Below are positions 8,432-14,550 of a DNA stretch of 21,363 nt, in pieces. The DNA is from an uncultured Collinsella sp. GTDB taxonomy: Bacteria; Actinomycetota; Coriobacteriia; Coriobacteriales; Coriobacteriaceae. The position numbers were made by a program, and so were the translations under genes. Below the pieces are notes generated by a model, which was not told the DNA's origin, did no database searches, and saw only the letters and a program-made list of their open reading frames with translations. Numbering within the stretch: position 1 is the stretch's first letter; the number at the start of each line of letters is the position of its first letter. The stretch is from the NCBI GenBank assembly GCA_900541285.1, contig UQJA01000021.1, forward strand, positions 1-21,363, given 5' to 3'.

Positions 8432-9115
8432 ATGTCCGATTCGAGCGACAGTTCTAAGCCGCGACCCAAGACCGCGGCCGTTCCACACTACACGGTGGGC
8501 GAGGAGATCATGAACTCCGTCACCCATGGTGTCGGCTGCCTGCTGGGTATCGCGGGCCTGGTGCTCCTGATCGTATTCGCTGCCCTGCGCGGCGGAGGCC
8601 CGGCCCACATGGCCGCGGCAATTGTCTATGGCGTCAGCATTATCCTCGAATACCTAGCCTCCACGCTCTACCACGCGATTCAGCCCGCGCGCGCCAAGCG
8701 CGTGTTTCGCATCATCGACCACAGCTGCATCTACCTGCTCATAGCCGGCAGCTATACGCCGTTTTGCCTCATCACGCTCGCAAACGACGGCGGCGCTGTG
8801 CTGTTCTTTGCCGTATGGGCCATCGCCATTATCGGCATCGCCCTCGAGTGCTTTATGCGCGAGCGCCAGCCGCACTGGGTAAGCGGCCTGGTTTACCTGC
8901 TGATGGGCTGGCTCGTTGTCTTTAAGCTGCCCGAACTTGTGGCGCTGCTCAACCCCGTGGCACTTGCCCTGCTCGCCGTCGGCGGCGTGTGCTACACCGC
9001 GGGCGTGCCGTTCTATATCGCCAAAAACGTGCGCTACCTGCACAGTGTGTTTCACTTGTGGGTGCTCGCCGGCAGTATCTTCCAGTTCATGGCGGTGATC
9101 CTCTTCGTAATCTAG
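8432..9115 (+). CDS. trhA: Hemolysin III family membrane protein (PAQR superfamily, YqfA/TrhA type)
   Basis: A 227-residue integral membrane protein of the HlyIII/PAQR family with seven predicted helices. Signature pieces are EEIMNSVTHGVG at the start of helix 1, SxxYH-type STLYHAI, DHSCIYLLIAGSYTPF, and the C-terminal HSVFHLWVLAGS. The conserved Ser, Asp and three His residues of these motifs form the metal site of the PAQR fold. Family members are linked to membrane-lipid homeostasis; hemolysis itself has been shown only for a few. The ATG at 8432 is chosen over an in-frame TTG at 8414: GGAGG (8416-8420) lies 11 bases upstream, a long but workable spacing. Length is normal. It stands alone, with its own promoter, and a GC-rich hairpin without a T tract follows it (9136-9157 region). 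Confidence 0.92.
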   Translation: MSDSSDSSKPRPKTAAVPHYTVGEEIMNSVTHGVGCLLGIAGLVLLIVFAALRGGGPAHMAAAIVYGVSIILEYLASTLYHAIQPARAKRVFRIIDHSCIYLLIAGSYTPFCLITLANDGGAVLFFAVWAIAIIGIALECFMRERQPHWVSGLVYLLMGWLVVFKLPELVALLNPVALALLAVGGVCYTAGVPFYIAKNVRYLHSVFHLWVLAGSIFQFMAVILFVI

Positions 9116-9228
9116 CGATCGCGCCTGCGCCCGCGGGCCCGTCCGGGCGCCCGCCGGGTGCAACTGCCCTATCCGCCATCAACGTTTTGACCTGACGTCC
9201 CGAATCTTGGAGGTTCGAGAAACTCCCG

Positions 9229-10602
9229 ATGGACATAACCATCTCCCTTATCACCACCCTCGTTTTGACCCTCATCAACGGCTACTTCTCTATGTCCGAG
9301 ATGGCGCTCACCACGGCCAAGCGCGCCGTGCTGGAGCATGAGGCCGAGGAAGGCGACAAGCGCGCCGAGCGTGCCATCAAGCTGGCTGCCGACTCCGACC
9401 AGCTGCTCGCCACCATCCAGGTCGCCATCACGCTCGTGGGCTTCGCCTCGTCCGCCGTTGCCTCGACGAGCCTGTCCGACCCGCTCGCCACGTGGCTCAT
9501 GAGCTTTGGCATCGCGCCGCTCTCCGCCATCGCGCGCGGCCTGGCACCGGTCATCATCACCGTCGCGGTCGCCTTCGTGTCCATTGTGATTGGCGAGCTT
9601 GTGCCCAAGCGCATCGGCCTGGCCAATGCCGAGGGTGTGTCCAAGCAGGTCGTGGGACCGTTGTCGTTTTTCCAAAAGATCGCCCGTCCGCTCGTGTGGC
9701 TGACTGGCGCTTGCTCCGATGGCCTGGCCCGCATCCTGCGCATCAAGAGTGCCGACGACCGTCAGAACGTCTCGGAAGAAGAGATCAAGTACATGGTCTC
9801 GGAGCAGGACGACCTGCTCGACGAGGAAAAGCGTATGATCCACGAGATCTTTGACCTGGGCGACACCGTTGCCCGCGAGGTCATGGTGCCGCGCGTGGAC
9901 ACCACCATGTGCGAGGACGACGAGACGGTCGCCGACGTGTTGTCCACCATGCGCCAGACCGGCTTCAGCCGCATCCCCGTCTATCACGAGGACCCCGACA
10001 ACGTCGCGGGCATCGCGCACATCAAGGACCTGATCCAGCCCGCGCTCGATGGCAAGGGCGACCAGCCCATCGCCGGCTTTTTGCGCGACGCCACCTTTGT
10101 GCCCGACACCAAGGACATCCTGCCGCTGCTGTCCGAGATGCAGACCTCGCACGACCAGATCGTGGTCGTCGTGGATGAGTACGGCGGCACGGCCGGCATC
10201 ATCACCATCGAGGACATCGTCGAGGAGATCGTCGGCGAGATCGAGGACGAGTTCGACCCCGACAACAAGTATCTCACGCGCCTTTCGCGCCGCGAGTGGC
10301 TCGTCGATGGGCGTTTTTCGTGCGATGACGCGATTGAGCTTGGTTGGCCGCTCGAGGAAAGCGATGATTATGAGACCATCGCCGGCTGGATTTTGGAGCT
10401 TTGCGACTCGGTGCCCGACATCGGAGAGGTGTTTGAGGTTGCGGGGTACAAGTTTAAGGTGCAGTCGATGCGTGGCCAGCGCATCTCGCTCATTCGCGTG
10501 ATCGCTCCGGCCGAAACCGATAAGAAGGATTCCGAGTCTTCGGTAGACGAGCCGACGACGTCGGGTGCGGGTTCCGCGAATCCGCACGACGGCGACGAGT
10601 AG
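9229..10602 (+). CDS. CNNM/CorC-type membrane protein (DUF21, CBS pair, CorC_HlyC domain)
   Basis: A 457-residue protein of the HlyC/CorC (UPF0053, MpfA/CNNM-like) family. The N-terminal DUF21 membrane domain (about 1-190) starts MDITISLITTLVLTLINGYFSMSEMAL with the family's conserved S-M-S-E-x-A-L. Two CBS domains follow (about 205-330: VMVPRVDTTMCEDD, FSRIPVYHEDPDNVAGI, IVVVVDEYGGTAGIITIEDIVEEIVGEI), then a CorC_HlyC domain (about 350-430) and a disordered acidic tail. CNNM-type proteins export or regulate Mg2+ (sometimes Co2+), and the CBS pair senses adenine nucleotide-Mg. GGAGG lies about 16 bases before the ATG, further than usual, so initiation may be weak. The next gene starts 24 bases downstream, so co-transcription is likely. 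Its Mg2+ link matches the operon at 14534-17686. Confidence 0.92.
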   Translation: MDITISLITTLVLTLINGYFSMSEMALTTAKRAVLEHEAEEGDKRAERAIKLAADSDQLLATIQVAITLVGFASSAVASTSLSDPLATWLMSFGIAPLSAIARGLAPVIITVAVAFVSIVIGELVPKRIGLANAEGVSKQVVGPLSFFQKIARPLVWLTGACSDGLARILRIKSADDRQNVSEEEIKYMVSEQDDLLDEEKRMIHEIFDLGDTVAREVMVPRVDTTMCEDDETVADVLSTMRQTGFSRIPVYHEDPDNVAGIAHIKDLIQPALDGKGDQPIAGFLRDATFVPDTKDILPLLSEMQTSHDQIVVVVDEYGGTAGIITIEDIVEEIVGEIEDEFDPDNKYLTRLSRREWLVDGRFSCDDAIELGWPLEESDDYETIAGWILELCDSVPDIGEVFEVAGYKFKVQSMRGQRISLIRVIAPAETDKKDSESSVDEPTTSGAGSANPHDGDE

Positions 10603-10626
10603 GGCAAGGAAGAGTAGGGGAGAGTT

Positions 10627-11445
10627 ATGGCAGGCCTGTTCAACATCCTTAAGGTCACCGTCAGTGAGGACAAGATCTGCGCGCATGTGCTGGTGAACCC
10701 CGGCATGCCGCTCATGACCTCGGAGGACATCGAGGCCACGGCGCGCGTGTACTACCTGGTGCCGGCGATTGCCAAGCACCTGTGCCTGGGCGATTCCGGC
10801 CGTGAGTTCCAGGACTGCATGGGTCAGACCGAGCTCTGCCATCTGCTGGAGCACGTGACGGTCGAGCTCATGAACGAGACCGGTCTTGCCGGTAGCATCT
10901 CGTGCGGCCGCACGCGCGTAAGCGAGCATGACGAGCGTGTCTTTGAGGTCGAGCTTTCGTGTCCCGACGACGCACTGGCCATCGGTGCGCTGTCGTCGGC
11001 CACCTTTATGATGGACTGGGCGTACCTGCACGCCGACCAGCCTGCCCCCGACGTGGAAGGCACGGTTGCGGGCCTGCGCAACCTGGTGCTGGGCATGCGC
11101 GCCGAGGCCGAGGGCAAGGATCCTCACGAGGCCGTCGCCGCTGCGAACGGCGAAGATGCTGCCGAGGACGAAGGCGCTGACGAGGGCGATGTGCCGGTCG
11201 ACGCCGAGCCCGTTGCCGATGCGACCGCCGAGCCCCAGGGCGTCCCCAACTTTGACGACGAGCCCCAGGTGGCGATTGATACCGAGGGCGCGGTTGCCGA
11301 GAACCACGAGGCCTCCGCTGCCGTCTTTGGCGGTGCGGCGACGGTTCCGGCAGGACCTGCGCATGAGGGCGGCCTGCCGCTCGTGGACGGCGCCGGCGAG
11401 GACCCGGGTGCCACGGTGGCCATGCCGGCTATGCCTCAGGAGTAG
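10627..11445 (+). CDS. Small protein resembling the cyanophycin-synthetase N-terminal module, with acidic tail
   Basis: A 272-residue soluble protein; GGGGAGA precedes the ATG. Residues 1-160 form a compact domain. It includes HLLEHVTVELMNETG (72-86) and the nearby RTRVSEHDERVFEVEL strand. These recall the His-rich H-V-x-x-E-L-x-N segment in the N-terminal domain of cyanophycin synthetases and related Mur-ligase fusions. Here there is no ATP-grasp or ligase part, so it is a free-standing version. Residues 160-272 are a low-complexity Ala/Glu/Asp/Pro tail, probably disordered. The function is not known. The position 24 bases after the CNNM gene suggests an operon. The family resemblance is from motif memory only; the alternative is a lineage-specific protein of unknown fold. 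Confidence 0.65.
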   Translation: MAGLFNILKVTVSEDKICAHVLVNPGMPLMTSEDIEATARVYYLVPAIAKHLCLGDSGREFQDCMGQTELCHLLEHVTVELMNETGLAGSISCGRTRVSEHDERVFEVELSCPDDALAIGALSSATFMMDWAYLHADQPAPDVEGTVAGLRNLVLGMRAEAEGKDPHEAVAAANGEDAAEDEGADEGDVPVDAEPVADATAEPQGVPNFDDEPQVAIDTEGAVAENHEASAAVFGGAATVPAGPAHEGGLPLVDGAGEDPGATVAMPAMPQE

Positions 11446-11524
11446 GCCTGCGCGTTTATCACCATCACGTACCTGCGCCTTTGCCGTACGCAGATGAGCG
11501 GAGCGGCAAGTGATGCGCTGCGGG

Positions 11525-11530
11525 TATAAT
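11525..11530 (+). promoter_or_regulatory. Consensus -10 box for the YtxH/PRC gene pair
   Basis: A perfect TATAAT in otherwise GC-rich sequence, 52 bases before the ATG at 11582. The position 17 bases upstream (AGCGGC) is a poor -35, so an activator or a different spacing may be involved. Confidence 0.5.
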
Positions 11531-11581
11531 GGATAGCATTCAAACGGTGGGCACCGACGTGCCCGCAGGAGAGGAATGATC

Positions 11582-11971
11582 ATGGGTAAGACTTTCAGCT
11601 TTGTCTCCGGCGCACTTTTTGGTGCCGCTGCCGGCGCTATTGTCGGCGTTGCCTTGGCCCCGCGCTCGGGCGCCGAGACTCGCGCCATGGCTGCCGATAT
11701 CGCCAACGACGTCTGGGACAATATGCGCGACACCTACGAGCACAGCGCCGAGGAGGCCCGTGCTGCGGTGAATGACTTTGGCCCGATGGTCGACGCCAAG
11801 ACCGACGACCTGCGCGCCAAGGTCGACCTGGCCCGCGAGCGCATGGACCAGCTGCGCGAGCAGCTCAACGACGCCATTTCGGGCGGCAACGTGACGCCCG
11901 CCGCCGACGTCGTGGTCGAGAACGCCGTCGAGGCTGATACCGAGGCTGCGGAGCCCTCGACCGAGGCATAA
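11582..11971 (+). CDS. YtxH domain-containing membrane-anchored small protein
   Basis: A 129-residue protein. Its N-terminus FVSGALFGAAAGAIVGVALAP is a Gly/Ala-rich membrane helix followed at once by R-S-G-A-E-T-R, the usual start of YtxH (general stress-associated) proteins. The rest is an Ala/Asp/Glu-rich amphipathic helix (about 30-100) likely to form a coiled coil, then an acidic tail. YtxH proteins are short envelope-associated proteins often induced by stress; no catalytic role is known. AGGAGAGG ends about 8 bases before the ATG at 11582, so this start is preferred to the ATG at 11576. Its TAA overlaps the ATG of the PRC-barrel gene by one base, so the two are translationally coupled. 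Confidence 0.8.
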   Translation: MGKTFSFVSGALFGAAAGAIVGVALAPRSGAETRAMAADIANDVWDNMRDTYEHSAEEARAAVNDFGPMVDAKTDDLRAKVDLARERMDQLREQLNDAISGGNVTPAADVVVENAVEADTEAAEPSTEA

Positions 11972-12726
11972 TGCGCGCCGGGGATTTTGTCGGCGCCAAG
12001 ATCTATCGCAAGCCTACCGAGGACAAGCGCACCAAAAAGGACGGCACGCCGCGCAGCCCTAAAAAGCTCGGAAAGATTCACTTTCCGGTCTTTACCCCGG
12101 GCGGTACGCGCGTGGTCGGCTTTATGGTCCGCCAGTCCGATATCGCGGGCATGATCGAGCGCCCCGATCGATTCGTAGCGCTCGACGCCATTGGTGTCTA
12201 CGAGGGCGCCATTGCGGTCGATGACGTCAGGGACACGTACGATGCCGCCGCCGCCAAGCGCCTTGACATTAACCTGGACGATTGCATCATCTGGGTCGGT
12301 ATGGACGTGCGCACGGAATCGGGCGACGTCGTGGGCTATTGCTCGGACGTTGAGTTCAAGCCACGCTCGGGCATCGTGCAGGCATTCTATGTGACCGCCG
12401 GTGCTGCTTCGAGTGTTTTGGTTGGTGACACGCAGGTGCCGCCGACGATGCTGCGCGGCTACGAGAACGGCGCGATGGTCGTCTCGGACGAGGTCAAGTC
12501 GCTTGGGTATTCGGGCGGTGCGGCTGCCAAGGCCGCCGAGGCCAGCATCGTGGTGAGCGACAAGGTCAAAAAAGGCGCCAAGGTGCTCGACGACAAGGGA
12601 TCGGTTGCCGTGGACAAGGGCAGTCGCGCACTGGGCAAGCAGCTCGGCAAGACGCGCGGCATGTTCAAGGCCTTTAAGGACGAATACCAAAAGGCGAGCG
12701 GAAGCTCGTCAAAAGCTACAAAATAG
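11971..12726 (+). CDS. PRC-barrel domain protein
   Basis: A 251-residue, mostly soluble protein starting inside the stop of the YtxH gene (TAATG). Residues 1-75 contain a first beta-rich PRC-like unit (GDFVGAKIYR, LGKIHFPVFTPGGTRVVGFMVRQSD). A second unit lies near 98-150 (LDDCIIWVGMDVRTESGDVVGYCSDVEFKPRSGIV), where the D-V-V-G-Y-x-x-D-V-x-F pattern is the PRC-barrel hallmark. The C-terminal 80 residues are Lys/Ala-rich and helical. PRC-barrels bind RNA-processing proteins, photosynthetic complexes or membranes; here the role is unknown. Coupling to a YtxH anchor suggests the two proteins act together at the membrane. A hairpin terminator follows. Confidence 0.8.
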   Translation: MRAGDFVGAKIYRKPTEDKRTKKDGTPRSPKKLGKIHFPVFTPGGTRVVGFMVRQSDIAGMIERPDRFVALDAIGVYEGAIAVDDVRDTYDAAAAKRLDINLDDCIIWVGMDVRTESGDVVGYCSDVEFKPRSGIVQAFYVTAGAASSVLVGDTQVPPTMLRGYENGAMVVSDEVKSLGYSGGAAAKAAEASIVVSDKVKKGAKVLDDKGSVAVDKGSRALGKQLGKTRGMFKAFKDEYQKASGSSSKATK

Positions 12727-12747
12727 CGACGTACCAAATGATGGGAG

Positions 12748-12785
12748 GCAAGCCGGAGACCTGTTGCTCCGGCTTGCTGTGTTTA
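12748..12785 (+). terminator. Terminator of the YtxH/PRC operon
   Basis: GCAAGCCGGAG (12748-12758) pairs perfectly with CTCCGGCTTGC (12767-12777), with an 8-base loop, followed by TGTGTTTA. The stem is strong but the T tract is interrupted. The ribosome site of the next gene starts only a few bases later. Confidence 0.6.
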
Positions 12786-12798
12786 TGGGGGAGGGCAC

Positions 12799-14205
12799 AT
12801 GCGCCAAAACGGATCCAACTTAAACGGGCGTTCGGGTACGCGTCCGACGGTGCGCCGCGATCTGGGGCAGCTGCCCAGCGGTCAGTGCAAGCGTCACCGT
12901 AAGCCCGGCGCGATGTACCTCAACCATAGCCGCGGCTTTAGCGATCGCAGCGCGCGCATCGGCAACAGCCGCACACCCCGTCGTTCGTCTCGCCTGCCCT
13001 ATGCGCTCATCGCCGTGGTTTGCGCACTCGTGTTGTTTATCGCTGCCGTCGTGGGCTACGTCAACCGCAGCGTGGACGTGGAACTCAACGGCCAGAAGAC
13101 CGCGGTGCGCGTGGGCTCTACGCTGCAGAATCTCATCGACGAACAGGATTTGACTGACACCTACGACGCAGGCGACCTGCTGGCCGTCGATGACAGCGTG
13201 CTCAAGCGCCATGGGGGCGAAAAGCTGTCGGTGAAGGTCGACGGCAAGCGCGTGAAGCAGGGCAAATGGGATAGCCGCGAACTTGAGGGCGGCGAGAAGG
13301 TGACGGTCAAGGATGGCCGTAACACCTACGAGAAGCACGAGGTTCAGGCTGCGGTTATCGAGCCCAAGCTCAAGGTCGAGGGCACGGGCGCTATCGAGTA
13401 TGTGCAGACGTGGGGTGTCCAGGGCCGCTCCGAGGTGTGGGTTGGTGAGCAGTCGGGCAAGACGCAAGACCGCGGCGAGGTCGTGCCCGCCACCGATTGC
13501 GTTGTTGCGTGCGCCAGTGTGGCGCCCAAGGGCAACAAAAAGTACGTGGCGCTGACGTTTGACGAGGGTCCGAGCGGCGCTACCAAGCAGATCTTGCAGG
13601 TGCTCAAGGAAAAGGGCGTCACCGCGACGTTCTTCCTTTCGGGCGATGCGGCCGAGGCCTCGCCTGCCACGGCCAAGGCGATTGTCGATGCCGGGTGCGA
13701 GATCGGATCCAACAGCTACAGCGACGATTCGCTCAAGGGTCAGGACCGTGAGGCGGTACGCGAACAGATCACGAAAGGCACCGATGCGATTAAGTCGGCG
13801 ACCGGCGTGAAGACGATGCTGCTGCGTGCTCCCTACGCTGCCTTTGACGAGCAAAACTGGATTGATGCGATGGACCTGGTCTCCGCCGTGGTCTCGTGGA
13901 ATATTGACTCGGGCGACTGGCTGCTCAACGGTGCCGACGAGCAGGTCTCGACGGTGCTCGATTCGGTGACGCCGGGCAATATCGTGCTGCTCACCGATAG
14001 AGACGAATGCGCCGAGCAGACGCTCGAGGCGCTGCCGCAGATTATCGACGGCCTCATTGCCGACGGCTACAAGATCGTGACGCTTAGCGACCTGGTCAAG
14101 ACGGACACGTCGCTGAGCAAAAAGCTCACCTCGCTGACGAAGGTCACCATGCCCAAGGACGCCATGTTCCCCCAGCTTGTCGAGGACGACGACACCACAG
14201 AGTAG
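12799..14205 (+). CDS. Membrane-anchored NodB-fold (polysaccharide deacetylase-like) protein, probably catalytically dead
   Basis: A 468-residue protein. A basic cytoplasmic tail (1-65) is followed by one helix (67-88) and a beta-rich region resembling the DUF348/ubiquitin-like repeats of cell-wall proteins (VDVELNGQKTAVRVGSTLQNLI, then KVDGKRV). A NodB domain runs from about 249 to 430. The motif-1 position reads TFDEGP (D255, E256) instead of TFDDGP. Motif 2, normally H-T/S-x-x-H, reads N305-S-Y-S-D309. Motif 3 is R343-A-P-Y, motif 4 W-x-x-D-S-G-D-W (367-374) is kept, and motif 5 has LLTD (T399) in place of LLHD. Both metal-binding histidines and the catalytic histidine are therefore missing, while the fold motifs remain. 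It is probably a wall-binding or regulatory pseudo-deacetylase. GGGGGAGGG precedes the ATG. Confidence 0.85.
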   Translation: MRQNGSNLNGRSGTRPTVRRDLGQLPSGQCKRHRKPGAMYLNHSRGFSDRSARIGNSRTPRRSSRLPYALIAVVCALVLFIAAVVGYVNRSVDVELNGQKTAVRVGSTLQNLIDEQDLTDTYDAGDLLAVDDSVLKRHGGEKLSVKVDGKRVKQGKWDSRELEGGEKVTVKDGRNTYEKHEVQAAVIEPKLKVEGTGAIEYVQTWGVQGRSEVWVGEQSGKTQDRGEVVPATDCVVACASVAPKGNKKYVALTFDEGPSGATKQILQVLKEKGVTATFFLSGDAAEASPATAKAIVDAGCEIGSNSYSDDSLKGQDREAVREQITKGTDAIKSATGVKTMLLRAPYAAFDEQNWIDAMDLVSAVVSWNIDSGDWLLNGADEQVSTVLDSVTPGNIVLLTDRDECAEQTLEALPQIIDGLIADGYKIVTLSDLVKTDTSLSKKLTSLTKVTMPKDAMFPQLVEDDDTTE

Positions 14206-14241
14206 TCATTGGAAAGTCGTTTAAGAACGTTCCCAATGGCT
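14204..14241. repeat. Hairpin repeat element, third related copy
   Basis: AGTCATTGG (14204-14212) pairs with CCAATGGCT (14233-14241), one G-T wobble, around a 20-base loop ending TTAAGAACGTTC. Its outer stem and the core TTAAG-x-x-CGT-CCCAATG match the copies at 5798 and 5832. It begins inside the stop codon of the NodB-like gene and has no T tract. Confidence 0.5.
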
Positions 14242-14316
14242 ATGTCACGGATGCGTCAGCGTTTGGTATGCCTGCAATGTGCAGCACATAAATTCGATGC
14301 CGCAGGGCGATGCTGA

Positions 14317-14325
14317 TGCTATAGT
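14317..14325 (+). promoter_or_regulatory. Extended -10 promoter of the MgtE-like/Nramp operon
   Basis: TGCTATAGT: TG at 14317-14318 and TATAGT at 14320-14325. No good -35 at 17-18 bases (TTCGAT at 14293 is 21 away). Transcription would begin near 14332, giving a leader of about 200 bases. Confidence 0.45.
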
Positions 14326-14331
14326 TACTGC

Positions 14332-14533
14332 GGTTAATGAGGGTCAAGAGAAAGGTTACAGGTGAAATCCAAACCTCGACCATACAGTCGATGACCCCAT
14401 GCAGGTGCTTTTTGCGCATGCACGGGGTGTAAGCGTCGAGCGGCGTGTCGCCCGCGCATGCGTATACATATCCAGAAGCCCCCGGACGCCGCACGCGCGG
14501 CCGCGTCCGGAGGAATAATGATGGGGAGCACCA
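14332..14533 (+). ncRNA. Structured 5' leader, riboswitch-like (class not recognised)
   Basis: Stems visible by eye: TCGAC/GTCGA (14376-14380 with 14387-14391); a long hairpin ACCCCATGCA (14394-14403) with TGCACGGGGT (14419-14428), one mismatch and an inner T-loop; GGCG/CGCC near 14440-14452; CCGGACGC (14482-14489) with GCGTCCGG (14503-14510). GGGTCA (14341-14346) can pair with TGACCC (14392-14397), competing with the long hairpin. The last stem ends inside GGAGG (14509-14513), so folding could hide this ribosome site. It precedes probable Mg2+ transport genes, where Mg2+ or Mn2+ riboswitches are common, but the M-box and yybP-ykoY consensus sequences are not apparent. Confidence 0.4.
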
Positions 14534-14550
14534 TTGAATTATCTGAGTGA
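14518..14550 (+). CDS. Possible leader mini-ORF overlapping the MgtE-like start
   Basis: Ten codons, MMGSTIELSE, with the best ribosome site of the area (GGAGG at 14509-14513) 4-7 bases upstream. It overlaps the TTG start of the transporter gene (14534) in another frame. Its TGA (14548-14550) lies one base before ATG 14552, which is in frame with the transporter. This layout would allow stop-and-restart translation. It could also be chance; only comparison with relatives would tell. Confidence 0.3.
   Translation: MMGSTIELSE

Larger units (their letters stand above)
14206..14533 (+). other. Intergenic region upstream of the cation-transporter operon
   Basis: This 328-base gap holds the rest of the hairpin repeat (to 14241), an extended -10 promoter (14317-14325), and a predicted leader of about 200 bases with several stems. 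At its end lie a mini-ORF and the ribosome site of the transporter gene. No longer coding sequence is seen. Confidence 0.6.

Noticed and set aside
9130..9157. GC-rich hairpin (GCGGGC/GCCCGC) after the hemolysin-III gene as a terminator
   Set aside because: Short stem and no T tract on either strand; it may be only GC-rich spacer sequence.
9169..11733. A long minus-strand open frame opposite the CNNM and CphA-N-like genes
   Set aside because: Same antisense-shadow composition with no recognisable domain; the plus-strand genes have ribosome sites and conserved motifs.
14332..14533. Assignment of the leader as an M-box (Mg2+) or yybP-ykoY (Mn2+) riboswitch
   Set aside because: The conserved core sequences of these classes could not be found by eye; only a generic structured leader can be claimed.
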